A stretch of 64,000 nt of DNA from Streptomyces abyssomicinicus (GTDB lineage: Bacteria > Actinomycetota > Actinomycetes > Streptomycetales > Streptomycetaceae). Location of the stretch: NCBI RefSeq assembly GCF_008974245.1, contig NZ_BBZI01000005.1:1722751-1786750 (forward strand), given 5' to 3'. The translations under genes and the position numbers were made by a program. The notes under the pieces are model-generated. The model did not search any database. It saw only the letters and a list, made by a program, of their open reading frames with translations, and was not told where the DNA came from. Below are positions 35,180 through 43,159 of this stretch, in pieces. Positions within the stretch are counted from its first letter, which is position 1; the number at the start of each line of letters is the position of its first letter.

Positions 35180-35875
35180 TCACCCGCGCGGGCCGGTGCG
35201 GTCGGCGGTGAGGCGGGCCTCGAAGCCGTCGAGGAGACACTGAAGGCCGAAAGCGAAGGTGTTGTCGGGCGCTGCGGCGTACTCCGTGGCGGCCGGGGTG
35301 TCGAGGCGCTCGCGTAGGCGCGGGAATTGCCTGGCGGTCTCGGTGGCGCGTGTCATGGCGTCGGCCATCAGTTGCTCGGCGTTCGCGCCGTTCTTGCTCA
35401 GACGGCGGTTCAGCGAGACCTGCGCGGCAGGCCCGAGCGCGCTGCCGAGAACGTAGGTGAACACGGTGGCGGCCGCCCGATCCGCGTCGTCCGCGGTGAA
35501 GCCCGCCTTCTCGTAGATGGCGAGGCCGAGGTCGTTGTGCCGGGCCTGGCCGGGGCCGTGCAAGAGGTGGCTGCCGAAGGCCTGGACGAGCCAGGGGTGC
35601 CGGGTGAGCATCGCGTGCATGCCGCCGGCGTGGGCGGTGGCCGCGGTGCGCCAGTCGGTGGCGTCGAGATCGGGCAGCTCGACCTCGTGCCAGATCGCGT
35701 CGCCGGCGAGCCGGACCAGGTCGTCCTTGGTCTTGATGTGCCAGTAGACGGCCGTGGCGGCCGAGCCGAGCTGTTGCGCAAGGCTCCGCATGTTGAGGCC
35801 GTCCATTCCCTCGCGGTCGAGCAGCCCGATCGCCGCACGGATGATCCGGTCTGCGGTCAGTGTGTCTCGCGCCAT
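35180..35875 (-). CDS. TetR-family regulator
   Basis: A 231-aa protein from the ATG at 35875. The N-terminal helix-turn-helix (RIIRAAIGLLDREGMDGLNM, then SLAQQLGSAATAVYWHIKTK) is of the TetR type. The helical C-terminal domain resembles TetR_C of tetracycline-type repressors. It is divergent from the serine hydrolase gene at 35978, and three related sites lie in the gap, so it is the likely repressor of that gene and of itself. The inducer is unknown. Confidence 0.9.
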   Translation of the reverse strand: MARDTLTADRIIRAAIGLLDREGMDGLNMRSLAQQLGSAATAVYWHIKTKDDLVRLAGDAIWHEVELPDLDATDWRTAATAHAGGMHAMLTRHPWLVQAFGSHLLHGPGQARHNDLGLAIYEKAGFTADDADRAAATVFTYVLGSALGPAAQVSLNRRLSKNGANAEQLMADAMTRATETARQFPRLRERLDTPAATEYAAAPDNTFAFGLQCLLDGFEARLTADRTGPRG

Positions 35876-35891
35876 GGCCAACACCTTACTT

Positions 35892-35963
35892 GCACTTAGT
35901 TCATTCTCTCTTGCACTTTGTTCAAGTCGTGGTCTACGTTGCACTCGTACTTAGTTCAAGTGC
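35892..35963. promoter_or_regulatory. Three repeated TetR-type sites in the divergent gap
   Basis: Related sequences GCACTTAGTTCATT (35892), GCACTTTGTTCAAGT (35913) and GTACTTAGTTCAAGTGC (35947) share ACTTNGTTCA. The later two have ACTT/AAGT inverted arms. They fill the space between the tetR start and the hydrolase start. Confidence 0.6.
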
Positions 35964-35977
35964 GCGAAGGGGGAGCC

Positions 35978-37354
35978 ATGTCGCAGGACCAGCTGTCAGA
36001 GTTCGTCACGACGCAGGCCACGGAGTTCGCCGTGCCGGGCGTCGCCGTCGGGGTACTCCTGGACGGTCAGGAGATATACGCCTCTCACGGCGTGACCAGC
36101 CTCGGCAACCCGTTGCCGGCCGACGAGAAGACGCTGTTCCCTGTGGCGTCGGTGTCCAAGACCTTCACGGCGACCGCACTGATGCGCCTGGTCGCCGAGG
36201 GGAAGGTGGACCTGGACGCACCGGTGCGGCGCTACGTCCCCGAGCTGAAACTCGCCGACGAGCAGGCCGCAGGGCAGATCACCGTCCTGAACCTGCTCAA
36301 CCACACCGCGGGCCTGGACTGGAACCTGATCGACGACGGCGAGGGCGACCGCTCCCTCGCCGGGCTCGTGGCGAAGCTGCCGCAGTTGCCGCTGATCGCA
36401 CCTCCCGGCGCACGTGCCTCGTACAGCCAGGCCGGCTACAACCTGGCCGGGCGGATCATCGAGAAGGTCACGGGCCAGCCCTTCGAGCAGGCCATGGCCT
36501 CGCTCGTCCTGAACCCGGTGGGCCTCGCGGACACCGTGTACGGCCTGTCCGAGGTGATGGTCCGCAAGTTCGCCGTGGGCTACAACCGCGGCGACGACGG
36601 CGAACTGCGCCCCGCCCGGCCCTGGGGGGCGTTCAAGGAGGGCGCGCGCGGCGACAACCCTGGCGGCGGCCTCGCTTCCTCGGTGAGCGATCTGCTGCGC
36701 TGGGCACGTTTCCACCTCGGTGACGGCGAGGGCGTGCTGCCCACCGCGGAGCTGCACCGCATGCGGGAGCAGACGGTCGGGCTGCGCGCCAGCACGCTCG
36801 GCGACGGCTTCGGCATCTGCTGGTTCCTGCGCGACCTGGACGGCCTGCACGGGATCGGCCACGGCGGCTCCGGCAACGGCCAGTTCGCCGAGCTGCTCAT
36901 CGTGCCCGAGCGCGGTTTCGCGGTGGTCTCCCTGGCGAACGCCGGCCCGCACGGCCATTCCTTCAACCAGTCCGTCGTGCGGTGGGCGCTCGAGAACTAC
37001 CTCGGCGTCGTCGAGGACACGCCCGAGCCGCTCCCTTACGACGAGGGGCAGGCCCAACAGGTCGTCGGCCGCTACGAGATCGACGCCATGAACCTCGACA
37101 TCGCCACCGACGGCACCCGTCTCACCCTGGCGGTCGGGATCAAGCCGGAGATCCGCGAGGCGTCGGACGAGGAAATGCCCCCGGACCACCCGGCCGCGCC
37201 CATCGGCTTCCTCCCCGGTGACGGCGACGAGTACATCGTCACCGACGGCGGCCTCACAGGGCAGCGCGGCTACTTCTCCCGTGACGCCGACGGCGCGGTC
37301 ACAGGTGTCGACCTCGCCGGCCGTCTCTTCAGCCGGGTCGAGGAAGCATCCTGA
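35978..37354 (+). CDS. Serine hydrolase of the beta-lactamase / class C family
   Basis: A 458-aa protein with the SxxK motif SVSK at residues 58-61 (PVASVSKTFTATAL), YSQ at 149-151 where class C enzymes have YxN, and HGGSG in the KTG position. A C-terminal beta domain (about 370-458) follows, as in DUF3471-type penicillin-binding-protein relatives. No signal peptide is present, so it is probably a cytoplasmic esterase or peptidase rather than a secreted beta-lactamase. GGGGGAGCC precedes the ATG at 35978. It is controlled by the divergent TetR gene. Confidence 0.85.
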   Translation: MSQDQLSEFVTTQATEFAVPGVAVGVLLDGQEIYASHGVTSLGNPLPADEKTLFPVASVSKTFTATALMRLVAEGKVDLDAPVRRYVPELKLADEQAAGQITVLNLLNHTAGLDWNLIDDGEGDRSLAGLVAKLPQLPLIAPPGARASYSQAGYNLAGRIIEKVTGQPFEQAMASLVLNPVGLADTVYGLSEVMVRKFAVGYNRGDDGELRPARPWGAFKEGARGDNPGGGLASSVSDLLRWARFHLGDGEGVLPTAELHRMREQTVGLRASTLGDGFGICWFLRDLDGLHGIGHGGSGNGQFAELLIVPERGFAVVSLANAGPHGHSFNQSVVRWALENYLGVVEDTPEPLPYDEGQAQQVVGRYEIDAMNLDIATDGTRLTLAVGIKPEIREASDEEMPPDHPAAPIGFLPGDGDEYIVTDGGLTGQRGYFSRDADGAVTGVDLAGRLFSRVEEAS

Positions 37355-37606
37355 TCCGGCGCGGGCAGGGACATCCCGCGTCGCCGAGACGGGCCAACGA
37401 TGAGCAACGGGACAGCCCCGTCGTCGGCGTCGGGCCGTGGACCACCGAGCCGGCTCATGGGCACAGGACGCAAGACCCGTGCGGCCGAGCCGGAGCGCCG
37501 GACATCGGGCCGCGGGAAGCCCGCGAGCACGCTACGAACGCGATCCTGGACGGAGCCGACCCGGCCACCTTCCCCGTCGGTGCCCCTGCGGACCGTGCCC
37601 GGCGGA

Positions 37607-38047
37607 TCAGTACCAGTGGGTGCAGGTCCTCCGGCGGCCGCGGGGCCCGTCGGCGCAGGCGCGGGCCTGGTAACCGGGGCCGTCGTACACCGCCGGAGTC
37701 GATAGCCGGGTCATGGCGGAGGTGCCGTCGTTCGGTCCCTGGCGGCGGAACTTGCGGGTGGTCCTGCCCCTGTGGCGGGTCTCCATCCAGAGGCGCCCGC
37801 CGTCCGCGACCAGCCCGTCCGTCCATCCCCAGTCGTGTCCCTCGCGGGTCTCGATGTGCAGGAACAGCAGCGGGCCCCGCGGGTCTTCCGCCATCAGGCA
37901 CACCCGGTCCCTGGGCTGGCGTGCGCTCCCGCACGGCCCATGCCGCACGTCCGCCCCGGCGTCCGTGGCCACCCCGGCCAGGAGTGCCACGGCCGCGGCG
38001 ACGACGGTGACGGTCTTCGCGATCCCCGGTGCGCATGCACGCCACAA
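37607..38047 (-). CDS. Small secreted protein
   Basis: A 146-aa protein with a signal peptide (IAKTVTVVAAAVALLAGVAT, then DAGADVR). The mature part has four cysteines, which could form two disulfides, and a basic middle (RHRGRTTRKFRRQG). The start codon is uncertain: TTG 38047 has only a weak site. No family is recognised. The flanking 37355-37606 shows no gene. Confidence 0.6.
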   Translation of the reverse strand: MWRACAPGIAKTVTVVAAAVALLAGVATDAGADVRHGPCGSARQPRDRVCLMAEDPRGPLLFLHIETREGHDWGWTDGLVADGGRLWMETRHRGRTTRKFRRQGPNDGTSAMTRLSTPAVYDGPGYQARACADGPRGRRRTCTHWY

Positions 38048-38097
38048 CCTGCTGGGCGACGCCGTCGCTACGGCCTCCGGGCACCGATCACTCGAAA

Positions 38098-38138
38098 GCC
38101 TGCGTCACCGCGTGCCGGCAGCCTGCGTCACCGCGTGC
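38098..38138. repeat. 18-bp direct repeat
   Basis: GCCTGCGTCACCGCGTGC occurs twice, at 38098-38115 and 38121-38138, in the gap before the gene at 38282. The purpose is unknown; it could be a local duplication. Otherwise 38048-38281 is empty. Confidence 0.7.
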
Positions 38139-38281
38139 GGGCCGACATCAGCCGACACGAGAGGGCAGCGTGCGCGTGAAGGTGACCGAGGCTTTGGGAC
38201 GGCTGCCGGTACAGGCCGCTGAACAGCACCTTCGACCCAATCCGCTCGACCGGGACGCACCGCGAAGGGAATCATGGACGA

Positions 38282-38791
38282 GTGACGTCGACCGAAGCGG
38301 CAGCAATCGCTCTCCAGGACCATGCCGCCCTCTGGAGTGTGGGGGAGATCAGTGCGAGCGAGGTCGTCGATTCCGCCTGCGACGCGCTGGTCGCCGGACT
38401 CGACACCCCCAGCCTTCGGATCCTCGCCGCCTGCACCCGCGCCGAGGCGGACTACGACGTCCACGACCTGCTTCCCCCGGCACTCGCCGAACTCGGCCTC
38501 ACCTTCCATCCGGTCGGCGGCGAGGCCGGCCAGGAAGCCGCCGTGCGAGCGCTCGCGCGGCGCATGCTCGCCGGCGACTTGCAACCGTGGGAGTTCACTT
38601 CCAGAATGCACCGGCGCCACGGGCACGAGCTGCCTCTGACCGAGCGACTCGCGGAGCTCGATGACGAGTACGGCATGCTCGAAGAGGGCGGCGAAGCAGC
38701 GGCTCAGGTCGATGCCGAGGTCATGGCCGAAGCCCGGCGCCTCGCGAACCACCCCACGGTTCCCGCCGAACCGGCGGATACGCCCGCCTGA
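38282..38791 (+). CDS. Hypothetical helical protein, 169 aa
   Basis: GTG start at 38282. The protein is acidic and mostly helical, with LQDHAALWSVGEISASEVVD, LAACTRAEADYDVHDLLPPA and EFTSRMHRRHGHELPLTERL. No signal peptide or known motif was found. It is related in style to small streptomycete hypotheticals. The gap 38792-39000 after it holds no gene. Confidence 0.65.
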   Translation: MTSTEAAAIALQDHAALWSVGEISASEVVDSACDALVAGLDTPSLRILAACTRAEADYDVHDLLPPALAELGLTFHPVGGEAGQEAAVRALARRMLAGDLQPWEFTSRMHRRHGHELPLTERLAELDDEYGMLEEGGEAAAQVDAEVMAEARRLANHPTVPAEPADTPA

Positions 38792-39000
38792 TGCACACAG
38801 ACCGACCCGCGAGTCCCCGTCGGCCAGGGAGGATCCGCTGCCCTCCCGGCACGGCGCGGCCGACGAACGTGGTGCGTCCCGGTCTCGTCCGTGCCCGGCC
38901 GACCCTGACGAGGTGCCGAGAAGTCACTCGGGTGGAACCAGGGTGGCGTCCGTCTGCCGGCGAATGTTCCGGGCACCCGCCCGGGCGGAGATTGGTCGCC

Positions 39001-40236
39001 ATGCGAATCCAACCGGTCGTGAACACCGCCATGTCTCTCGCCCTGTGCCTGGTCGTCACGGCAGGGGCTGCCGCTGCCGCCGCGCCTTCCACTCCGCCCT
39101 CGCCCGCTGCTGATGCGGGGATTCGGTTCGAGTTGCCGGAATCGTCGGGGCAGTACCCGGTGGGGAGCACCGAACTTCACCTCGTCGACGGCGACCGGCG
39201 CGACCCCTGGGCCACCGACAGAGCCAGGGAACTGATGATCAGCATCTGGTATCCGGCCCGCCGGGCGAGCGGACATCCGCGTCAGCCGTACATGCCTCCC
39301 GGCGTCGCGCGTGCGGTGGACGAGTCCGGCTCCTTCCAGCTCGCCGCACCCGGCCAGATCGACTGGGCAGGCATCCGGACGGAGGCGGCCGTGATGGCGC
39401 CGGTGGACGACCGTGAGGGCAGGCCGGTCGTGCTGTACTCGCCGGGCCTGCAGAGCTCCCGGACGCTCGGCACCTCAACGGCGGTGGAGCTCGCCAGCCA
39501 CGGCTATGTCGTCGTCACCGTGGACCACACCTTCGAGGCTTCCGCGGTGGAGTTTCCCCGGGGCAGGGTCGAGCTGCAGAAGCCGATGTCCGGCATCGAG
39601 GCACTGAAGCAGGTCATGGACACCCGGATGCGCGACACCCGCTTCGTCCTCGACCAGCTCGCCGTACTGCGGAGCGGCCGCAATCCCGACGCCGAGGGGC
39701 GCCGACTGCCCAAAGGGCTGCGGAAGGCGCTGAACCTGGAGCGGGTCGGGATGTACGGGCATTCGGGCGGCGGTGCCACCGCGGCCGAGACCATGCGCGT
39801 GGATCGCCGTATCGACGCGGGCATCAACATGGACGGCACGCTGCAGTACAGCGACAGCGAATTCCTCCCCGTGGCCCGGGAAGGACTGGACCGTCCCTTC
39901 ATGCTCATGGGGAAGGCCGGCCAGACCCACCTCAACAAGCCCTCCTGGGGCTCCTTCTGGGACCGCTCGACGGGCTGGAAACGCGATCTGAGTCTCGAAA
40001 AGGGCAGTCACTTCAGTTACACGGATGCCCAGTCGTTCGTGCCGGCCCTGGACGAGCGCCTGGACATCCCGGCCCAGCTCCGCGAGCAGTACATCGGCAC
40101 GGTGGACCCCGGGCGCAGCACCGCCGCACAGCGCGCCTTCATCACCGCGTTCTTCGACCAGCACCTGCGTGGCCGGCCCCAGGACCTCCTGCACGGGCCT
40201 GCCACCGACCACCCGGACGTGCGCTTCGTCGACTGA
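39001..40236 (+). CDS. Secreted PAF-acetylhydrolase-like lipase/esterase
   Basis: A 411-aa alpha/beta hydrolase with a signal peptide (MSLALCLVVTAGAAAAAAPS). The platelet-activating-factor acetylhydrolase layout is clear: LMISIWYPAR, VLYSPGLQSSRT (oxyanion region), ELASHGYVVVTVDHTFEAS, the nucleophile elbow GHSGGG and a late His in KGSHFSYTD. It should hydrolyse ester bonds of phospholipids or polyesters outside the cell. The ATG at 39001 fits the signal peptide. Confidence 0.85.
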   Translation: MRIQPVVNTAMSLALCLVVTAGAAAAAAPSTPPSPAADAGIRFELPESSGQYPVGSTELHLVDGDRRDPWATDRARELMISIWYPARRASGHPRQPYMPPGVARAVDESGSFQLAAPGQIDWAGIRTEAAVMAPVDDREGRPVVLYSPGLQSSRTLGTSTAVELASHGYVVVTVDHTFEASAVEFPRGRVELQKPMSGIEALKQVMDTRMRDTRFVLDQLAVLRSGRNPDAEGRRLPKGLRKALNLERVGMYGHSGGGATAAETMRVDRRIDAGINMDGTLQYSDSEFLPVAREGLDRPFMLMGKAGQTHLNKPSWGSFWDRSTGWKRDLSLEKGSHFSYTDAQSFVPALDERLDIPAQLREQYIGTVDPGRSTAAQRAFITAFFDQHLRGRPQDLLHGPATDHPDVRFVD

Positions 40237-40250
40237 GTACGGCCGGCTGC

Positions 40251-40282
40251 CGGACCTCCGTGCTGTCGGACCTCCGTGCTGT
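40251..40282. repeat. 16-bp tandem duplication
   Basis: CGGACCTCCGTGCTGT is present twice in tandem just after the lipase stop, followed by a partial third copy. It is non-coding. Confidence 0.7.
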
Positions 40283-40315
40283 CGGCGCGTCGGACTTCCG
40301 CCGTGAGATGGGCGG

Positions 40316-40687
40316 TCAGGCCACTGGCCGGATCCGGTCACTGGTCGCCTGGTGCAGTGCGCTCCGGAGTCGGTCCCGGATCGCGGTCTGGGCGGCGATA
40401 CGTTCGTTGAGAACCGCCAGACGCTCCACTGCGACCCGGATGCCCTTGTCGGACGGCGGCGCCGTTGCCACGTCTCCGTCCAGACACGGGAGGAAGATCC
40501 GCACGTCGTCCAGGGTGAGCCCGGCGGCCAGGAGGTGGCGGATATTGCGGACCCGCACCACCGCCCGCTCGTCATGGACGCGGTAGCCGTTGGAAGCCCG
40601 CTCCGAGGTGATCAACCCCGCCTGTTCGTAGTGCCGCAGCGCCCGGGCGGTCGCCCCAGTCGCTTTGGCCAGCTCACCGATCTGCAC
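40316..40687 (-). CDS. MerR-family regulator
   Basis: A 123-aa protein. GTG 40687 was chosen because GGGAGG lies 9 nt upstream and the MerR start QIGELAKATGATARALRHYE follows directly. The N-terminal winged helix-turn-helix ends with NGYRVHDERAVVRVRNIRHL. The C-terminal helix is a dimerisation coiled coil. No metal-binding cysteines of the MerR/CueR kind are present, so an organic ligand is likely. It follows the SDR gene by 29 bp and probably activates the overlong-spacer promoter at 41488-41518. Confidence 0.87.
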   Translation of the reverse strand: MQIGELAKATGATARALRHYEQAGLITSERASNGYRVHDERAVVRVRNIRHLLAAGLTLDDVRIFLPCLDGDVATAPPSDKGIRVAVERLAVLNERIAAQTAIRDRLRSALHQATSDRIRPVA

Positions 40688-40716
40688 CCGTTCCACCCTC
40701 CCGGGTGCAACTCCTA

Positions 40717-41478
40717 TCACGCCACGACCGCCCCACCGTCGACAGGGAGTACCACCCCGGTGACGAACGACGCGGCCGGCGCGGCAAGTTGGGTGATCGC
40801 CCAGGCCACCTCCTCCGGTCGGCCGATCCGGCCCAGCGGAGTGTGTGCCAACTGCCACTCACGCACTGCGGCCATTTGTTCAGGTGTCAGTCCCTGGTGC
40901 TCGCCGATCGGGGTGGCGATCGCCCCGGGCGCGACCGCCACCACTCGGACCCCGCGAGGCGCCAGCTCGACCGCCCAGCTACGGGTCAGCAGCTCCAGCG
41001 CGGTCTTGGTCGCCGCGTAGACGGAACTGCCCGGCCAGGCCCGCTGCCCCACCGACGTACTCACGTTGACGATCACTCCGCCGGACGCCTCCAGGGACGG
41101 CAGCGCGGCCTGGGCCAGCAGGATGGGGGCGATCAGGTTGGTGGCGATCTGCGGCACGATCATCTCCGGCGTGAGCGTGCCGAGGGCACCGCTGTGCACG
41201 ATGCCGGCATTGTTGACCAGCACGTCCAACCGGCCGTGCATCTCCAGCGCGGTCCGGACGATCAGTCCTGGCCCGCCATCGGCGGTGATGTCGGCAGCCA
41301 GCGGGGTGATGCGGTCGTGCCCGGCGGCGGTCTCGTGCAGCGGTTCGGCCCGGCGGCCGACGGCGAGGACGTGGGCGCCCTTGGCAGCGAAGGCGCGGGC
41401 GGTGGCCCGGCCTATTCCGGTGCCGGCGCCGGTGACGGCGACGACCGTGCCGATCCGGGGTGCGGAGTTGCTTTCCAT
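40717..41478 (-). CDS. Short-chain dehydrogenase/reductase, MerR-controlled
   Basis: A 253-aa classical SDR with TGAGTGIG in the cofactor loop, NNAGIVHSG, a Ser in VNVSTSVGQ and YAATK as active site. An Arg in the VGRRAEP loop suggests NADPH. The ATG at 41478 is preferred because a MerR-type promoter places the transcript start within a few bases of it; ATG 41487 overlaps the GyrB-like stop as ATGA and is the alternative. It is co-transcribed with the merR gene downstream. Confidence 0.87.
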   Translation of the reverse strand: MESNSAPRIGTVVAVTGAGTGIGRATARAFAAKGAHVLAVGRRAEPLHETAAGHDRITPLAADITADGGPGLIVRTALEMHGRLDVLVNNAGIVHSGALGTLTPEMIVPQIATNLIAPILLAQAALPSLEASGGVIVNVSTSVGQRAWPGSSVYAATKTALELLTRSWAVELAPRGVRVVAVAPGAIATPIGEHQGLTPEQMAAVREWQLAHTPLGRIGRPEEVAWAITQLAAPAASFVTGVVLPVDGGAVVA

Positions 41479-41483
41479 ACAGG

Positions 41484-42365
41484 TCATCGTTCAACCCTGC
41501 CGCCAGCGGCAAGGTCAAACGGCGCATGGTGAGCTGTGATCAGTGGGTGTGGTCGACCGTCCCGTGGTGCCGCGTCGACGGCGGGCAGCTTCTCGGCGAG
41601 CCACCGATGCAACAGCGACAACCACCGGTCAGCCGGCGGCGGGGGAGGCGGGTGAGGCGGGGGAGGGGGACGGGAGGCGGGATTGTGGAGGGCCGGGTGC
41701 CGGAACCGCACCGAATGGGATGCGCCAGAGCGGCGCAGGTCGGTCAGGGAGATCGCCAGGCCCTGGTGCAGGAAGGCCAGTTCCCCGAAGCGCTCCTCCA
41801 ACTGGGTGAACGAGATCTCCGCTGCTCCGAAGATGTCGGCGTCGGGCCAGAAGGCAATGGTGGTCCCGCTCGCGGTTGCCGTCCCCGCCTCGGCGAGCGA
41901 GGTGACGGCCACGCCGCGCGCGTATTCCTGGACCCATCGGACGCCCTCGCGCCGCACCTCGGCCGTCATCCGGTGCGACAAGGCATTGACGACGGCGGGC
42001 CCCATGCCGCAGAAGCTGAGCATGACGTCGTGACCGCCGCCGGCTCGCACCCCGGTCCGCATGCGGGTGAGCAGGGCTTCGAGCGCGGGACCGGGGCCGC
42101 CGGCGGCCCCCGTCCTGTCGACGGCAAGGCCCGGCCCGTCGTCGGTGACGGAGACTCCGCCGTCGGGCGTGAGAGTGATGCCGACGGAGGTGGCACGGCC
42201 GTTCAGAACGTCGTGCACCGGCCGGTCCGCGACCTCGAACACCATCTGGTGCAGGCCGCGTTCGCCGGTCGAGCCGATGTACATTCCGGGCCGCTTCCGC
42301 ACGGCTTCCCAGCCCTCCAGCACCTGGATGGTGCTGGCGTCGTACCTGGTGGCTTCCCCACGCAC
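41484..42365 (-). CDS. GyrB-like GHKL ATPase-domain protein with degenerate active site
   Basis: A 293-aa protein from GTG 42365, with GGAGG 7 nt upstream. Residues 8-220 follow the N-terminal ATPase domain of gyrase B (YDASTIQVLEGWEAVRKRPG, MYIGSTGERGLHQMVFEVAD, GTTIAFWPDADIF). The transducer remainder, TOPRIM and tail domains are absent. The key N-box Asn is Arg48 (EVADR for EVVDN). The GGLHGVG lid is SFCGMGP and the DDGRG Arg is Pro, although Glu44 and Asp75 remain. It probably binds or hydrolyses ATP poorly. A proline run (about 232-244) leads to a short helical tail. Confidence 0.8.
   Translation of the reverse strand: MRGEATRYDASTIQVLEGWEAVRKRPGMYIGSTGERGLHQMVFEVADRPVHDVLNGRATSVGITLTPDGGVSVTDDGPGLAVDRTGAAGGPGPALEALLTRMRTGVRAGGGHDVMLSFCGMGPAVVNALSHRMTAEVRREGVRWVQEYARGVAVTSLAEAGTATASGTTIAFWPDADIFGAAEISFTQLEERFGELAFLHQGLAISLTDLRRSGASHSVRFRHPALHNPASRPPPPPHPPPPPPADRWLSLLHRWLAEKLPAVDAAPRDGRPHPLITAHHAPFDLAAGGRVER
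41488..41518 (-). promoter_or_regulatory. MerR-type promoter with 19-bp spacer
   Basis: On the minus strand -35 TTGACC and -10-like TGAACG are separated by 19 bp that hold a near-palindrome CCTTGCC-GCTG-GCGGCAGGG. An overlong spacer filled by an inverted repeat is the hallmark of MerR-activated promoters. It lies within the 3' end of the GyrB-like gene. Confidence 0.6.
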
Positions 42366-42652
42366 GATGTTCCCTCCGATGGGGTCCAGCAGGACTCCCC
42401 AGGCTAGGGGGATCTCAGGAAGACACCAGTTCAGAGCCTTTCCGGCAATGCCGCGGGCGGGCGTGTGAGCGACTGTCCGGTGGCGGGCGGGCAGGGGTCG
42501 CGCATCTTCGCCGGAGCGCGGCCGCAGCCCCGTCCAGGGCGTGCACGGCACCGTTCACCAGCGGCCCGGAGGCCTCAATTTTCGACAGTCGTGATCGCGT
42601 GGGGGTGAGTGCGGGCCGTGGCAGGATGACGGCATGCTGATCCGAAAGGCTG
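42366..42652. other. Divergent gap, no gene seen
   Basis: This gap separates the GyrB-like gene from the CDCC protein gene. No frame or repeat with clear meaning was found; promoters for both are expected here. Confidence 0.4.
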
Positions 42653-43081
42653 ATGCCGCGTAGGCGTCCGAAAGGGCTGCGCGCGGAGCGTTGGCGGCCC
42701 GGACGAGGTGTCCCGGTTCGCCGGATCCGCGGTGTTTCCGCGGCGACTCGCGTAGCGATCCGGAAGTTGGAAGAAGAGCGTCTGTGGCCGGGGGCTGTGG
42801 CCGCTGCCCTGGCGGAGTGCCGGTGGTACCTGGGGCAACCCGGGCGCGTTCTGCCGGATCCGGTGCTGGGCTGCGACTGCTGTGACCCTCTGGTGGCGCG
42901 AGACCTCCTGGAGGATGTGCTGCTGTGGCTTCCCCATGGCGCTCAGGCTGACCTCGGCAGGCTCGTTGCCAGGCTGGACGCCGAGTTCGACCGCAGGGCC
43001 GTCTCCCTCGGCCCACACCACGTGCTGGCAACTCCGTTCAGTGCGTGCGGGTATTGGCGCCGGCGATTCATGGAGAACTGA
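42653..43081 (+). CDS. Small CDCC-motif hypothetical protein
   Basis: A 142-aa paralogue of the protein at 3181-3591. It has an Arg/Pro-rich N-terminus (MPRRRPKGLRAERWRPGRG), the helix VAIRKLEEERLWPGAVAAAL, a cysteine cluster GCDCCDPLVARDLLED and the helix HGAQADLGRLVARLDAEFDR. The shared CxCC/CPCC site could bind metal. No function is known. Confidence 0.72.
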   Translation: MPRRRPKGLRAERWRPGRGVPVRRIRGVSAATRVAIRKLEEERLWPGAVAAALAECRWYLGQPGRVLPDPVLGCDCCDPLVARDLLEDVLLWLPHGAQADLGRLVARLDAEFDRRAVSLGPHHVLATPFSACGYWRRRFMEN

Positions 43082-43136
43082 GGGTCGGGCGACGCCATCC
43101 GCATCCTCAACCTCGCGGACGAGATCGCCTGATGTA

Positions 43137-43159
43137 ACGCCTGATACATTCTCAGGCGT
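43137..43159. promoter_or_regulatory. Palindrome overlapping the chrB-like start
   Basis: ACGCCTGA-TACATTC-TCAGGCGT is a perfect 8-bp inverted repeat whose right arm runs into the GTG start at 43158. The spacer holds TACATT, a good -10 element, at the distance expected for a leaderless transcript beginning at the GTG. Confidence 0.6.

Noticed and set aside
35978..37354. A secreted beta-lactamase conferring resistance
   Set aside because: No signal peptide, and YSQ and HGG replace the usual YxN and KTG, so an esterase/peptidase-like serine hydrolase is more likely.
41484..42365. A full DNA gyrase B or topoisomerase IV subunit
   Set aside because: It has only the ATPase domain with degenerate motifs and no TOPRIM or tail domain.
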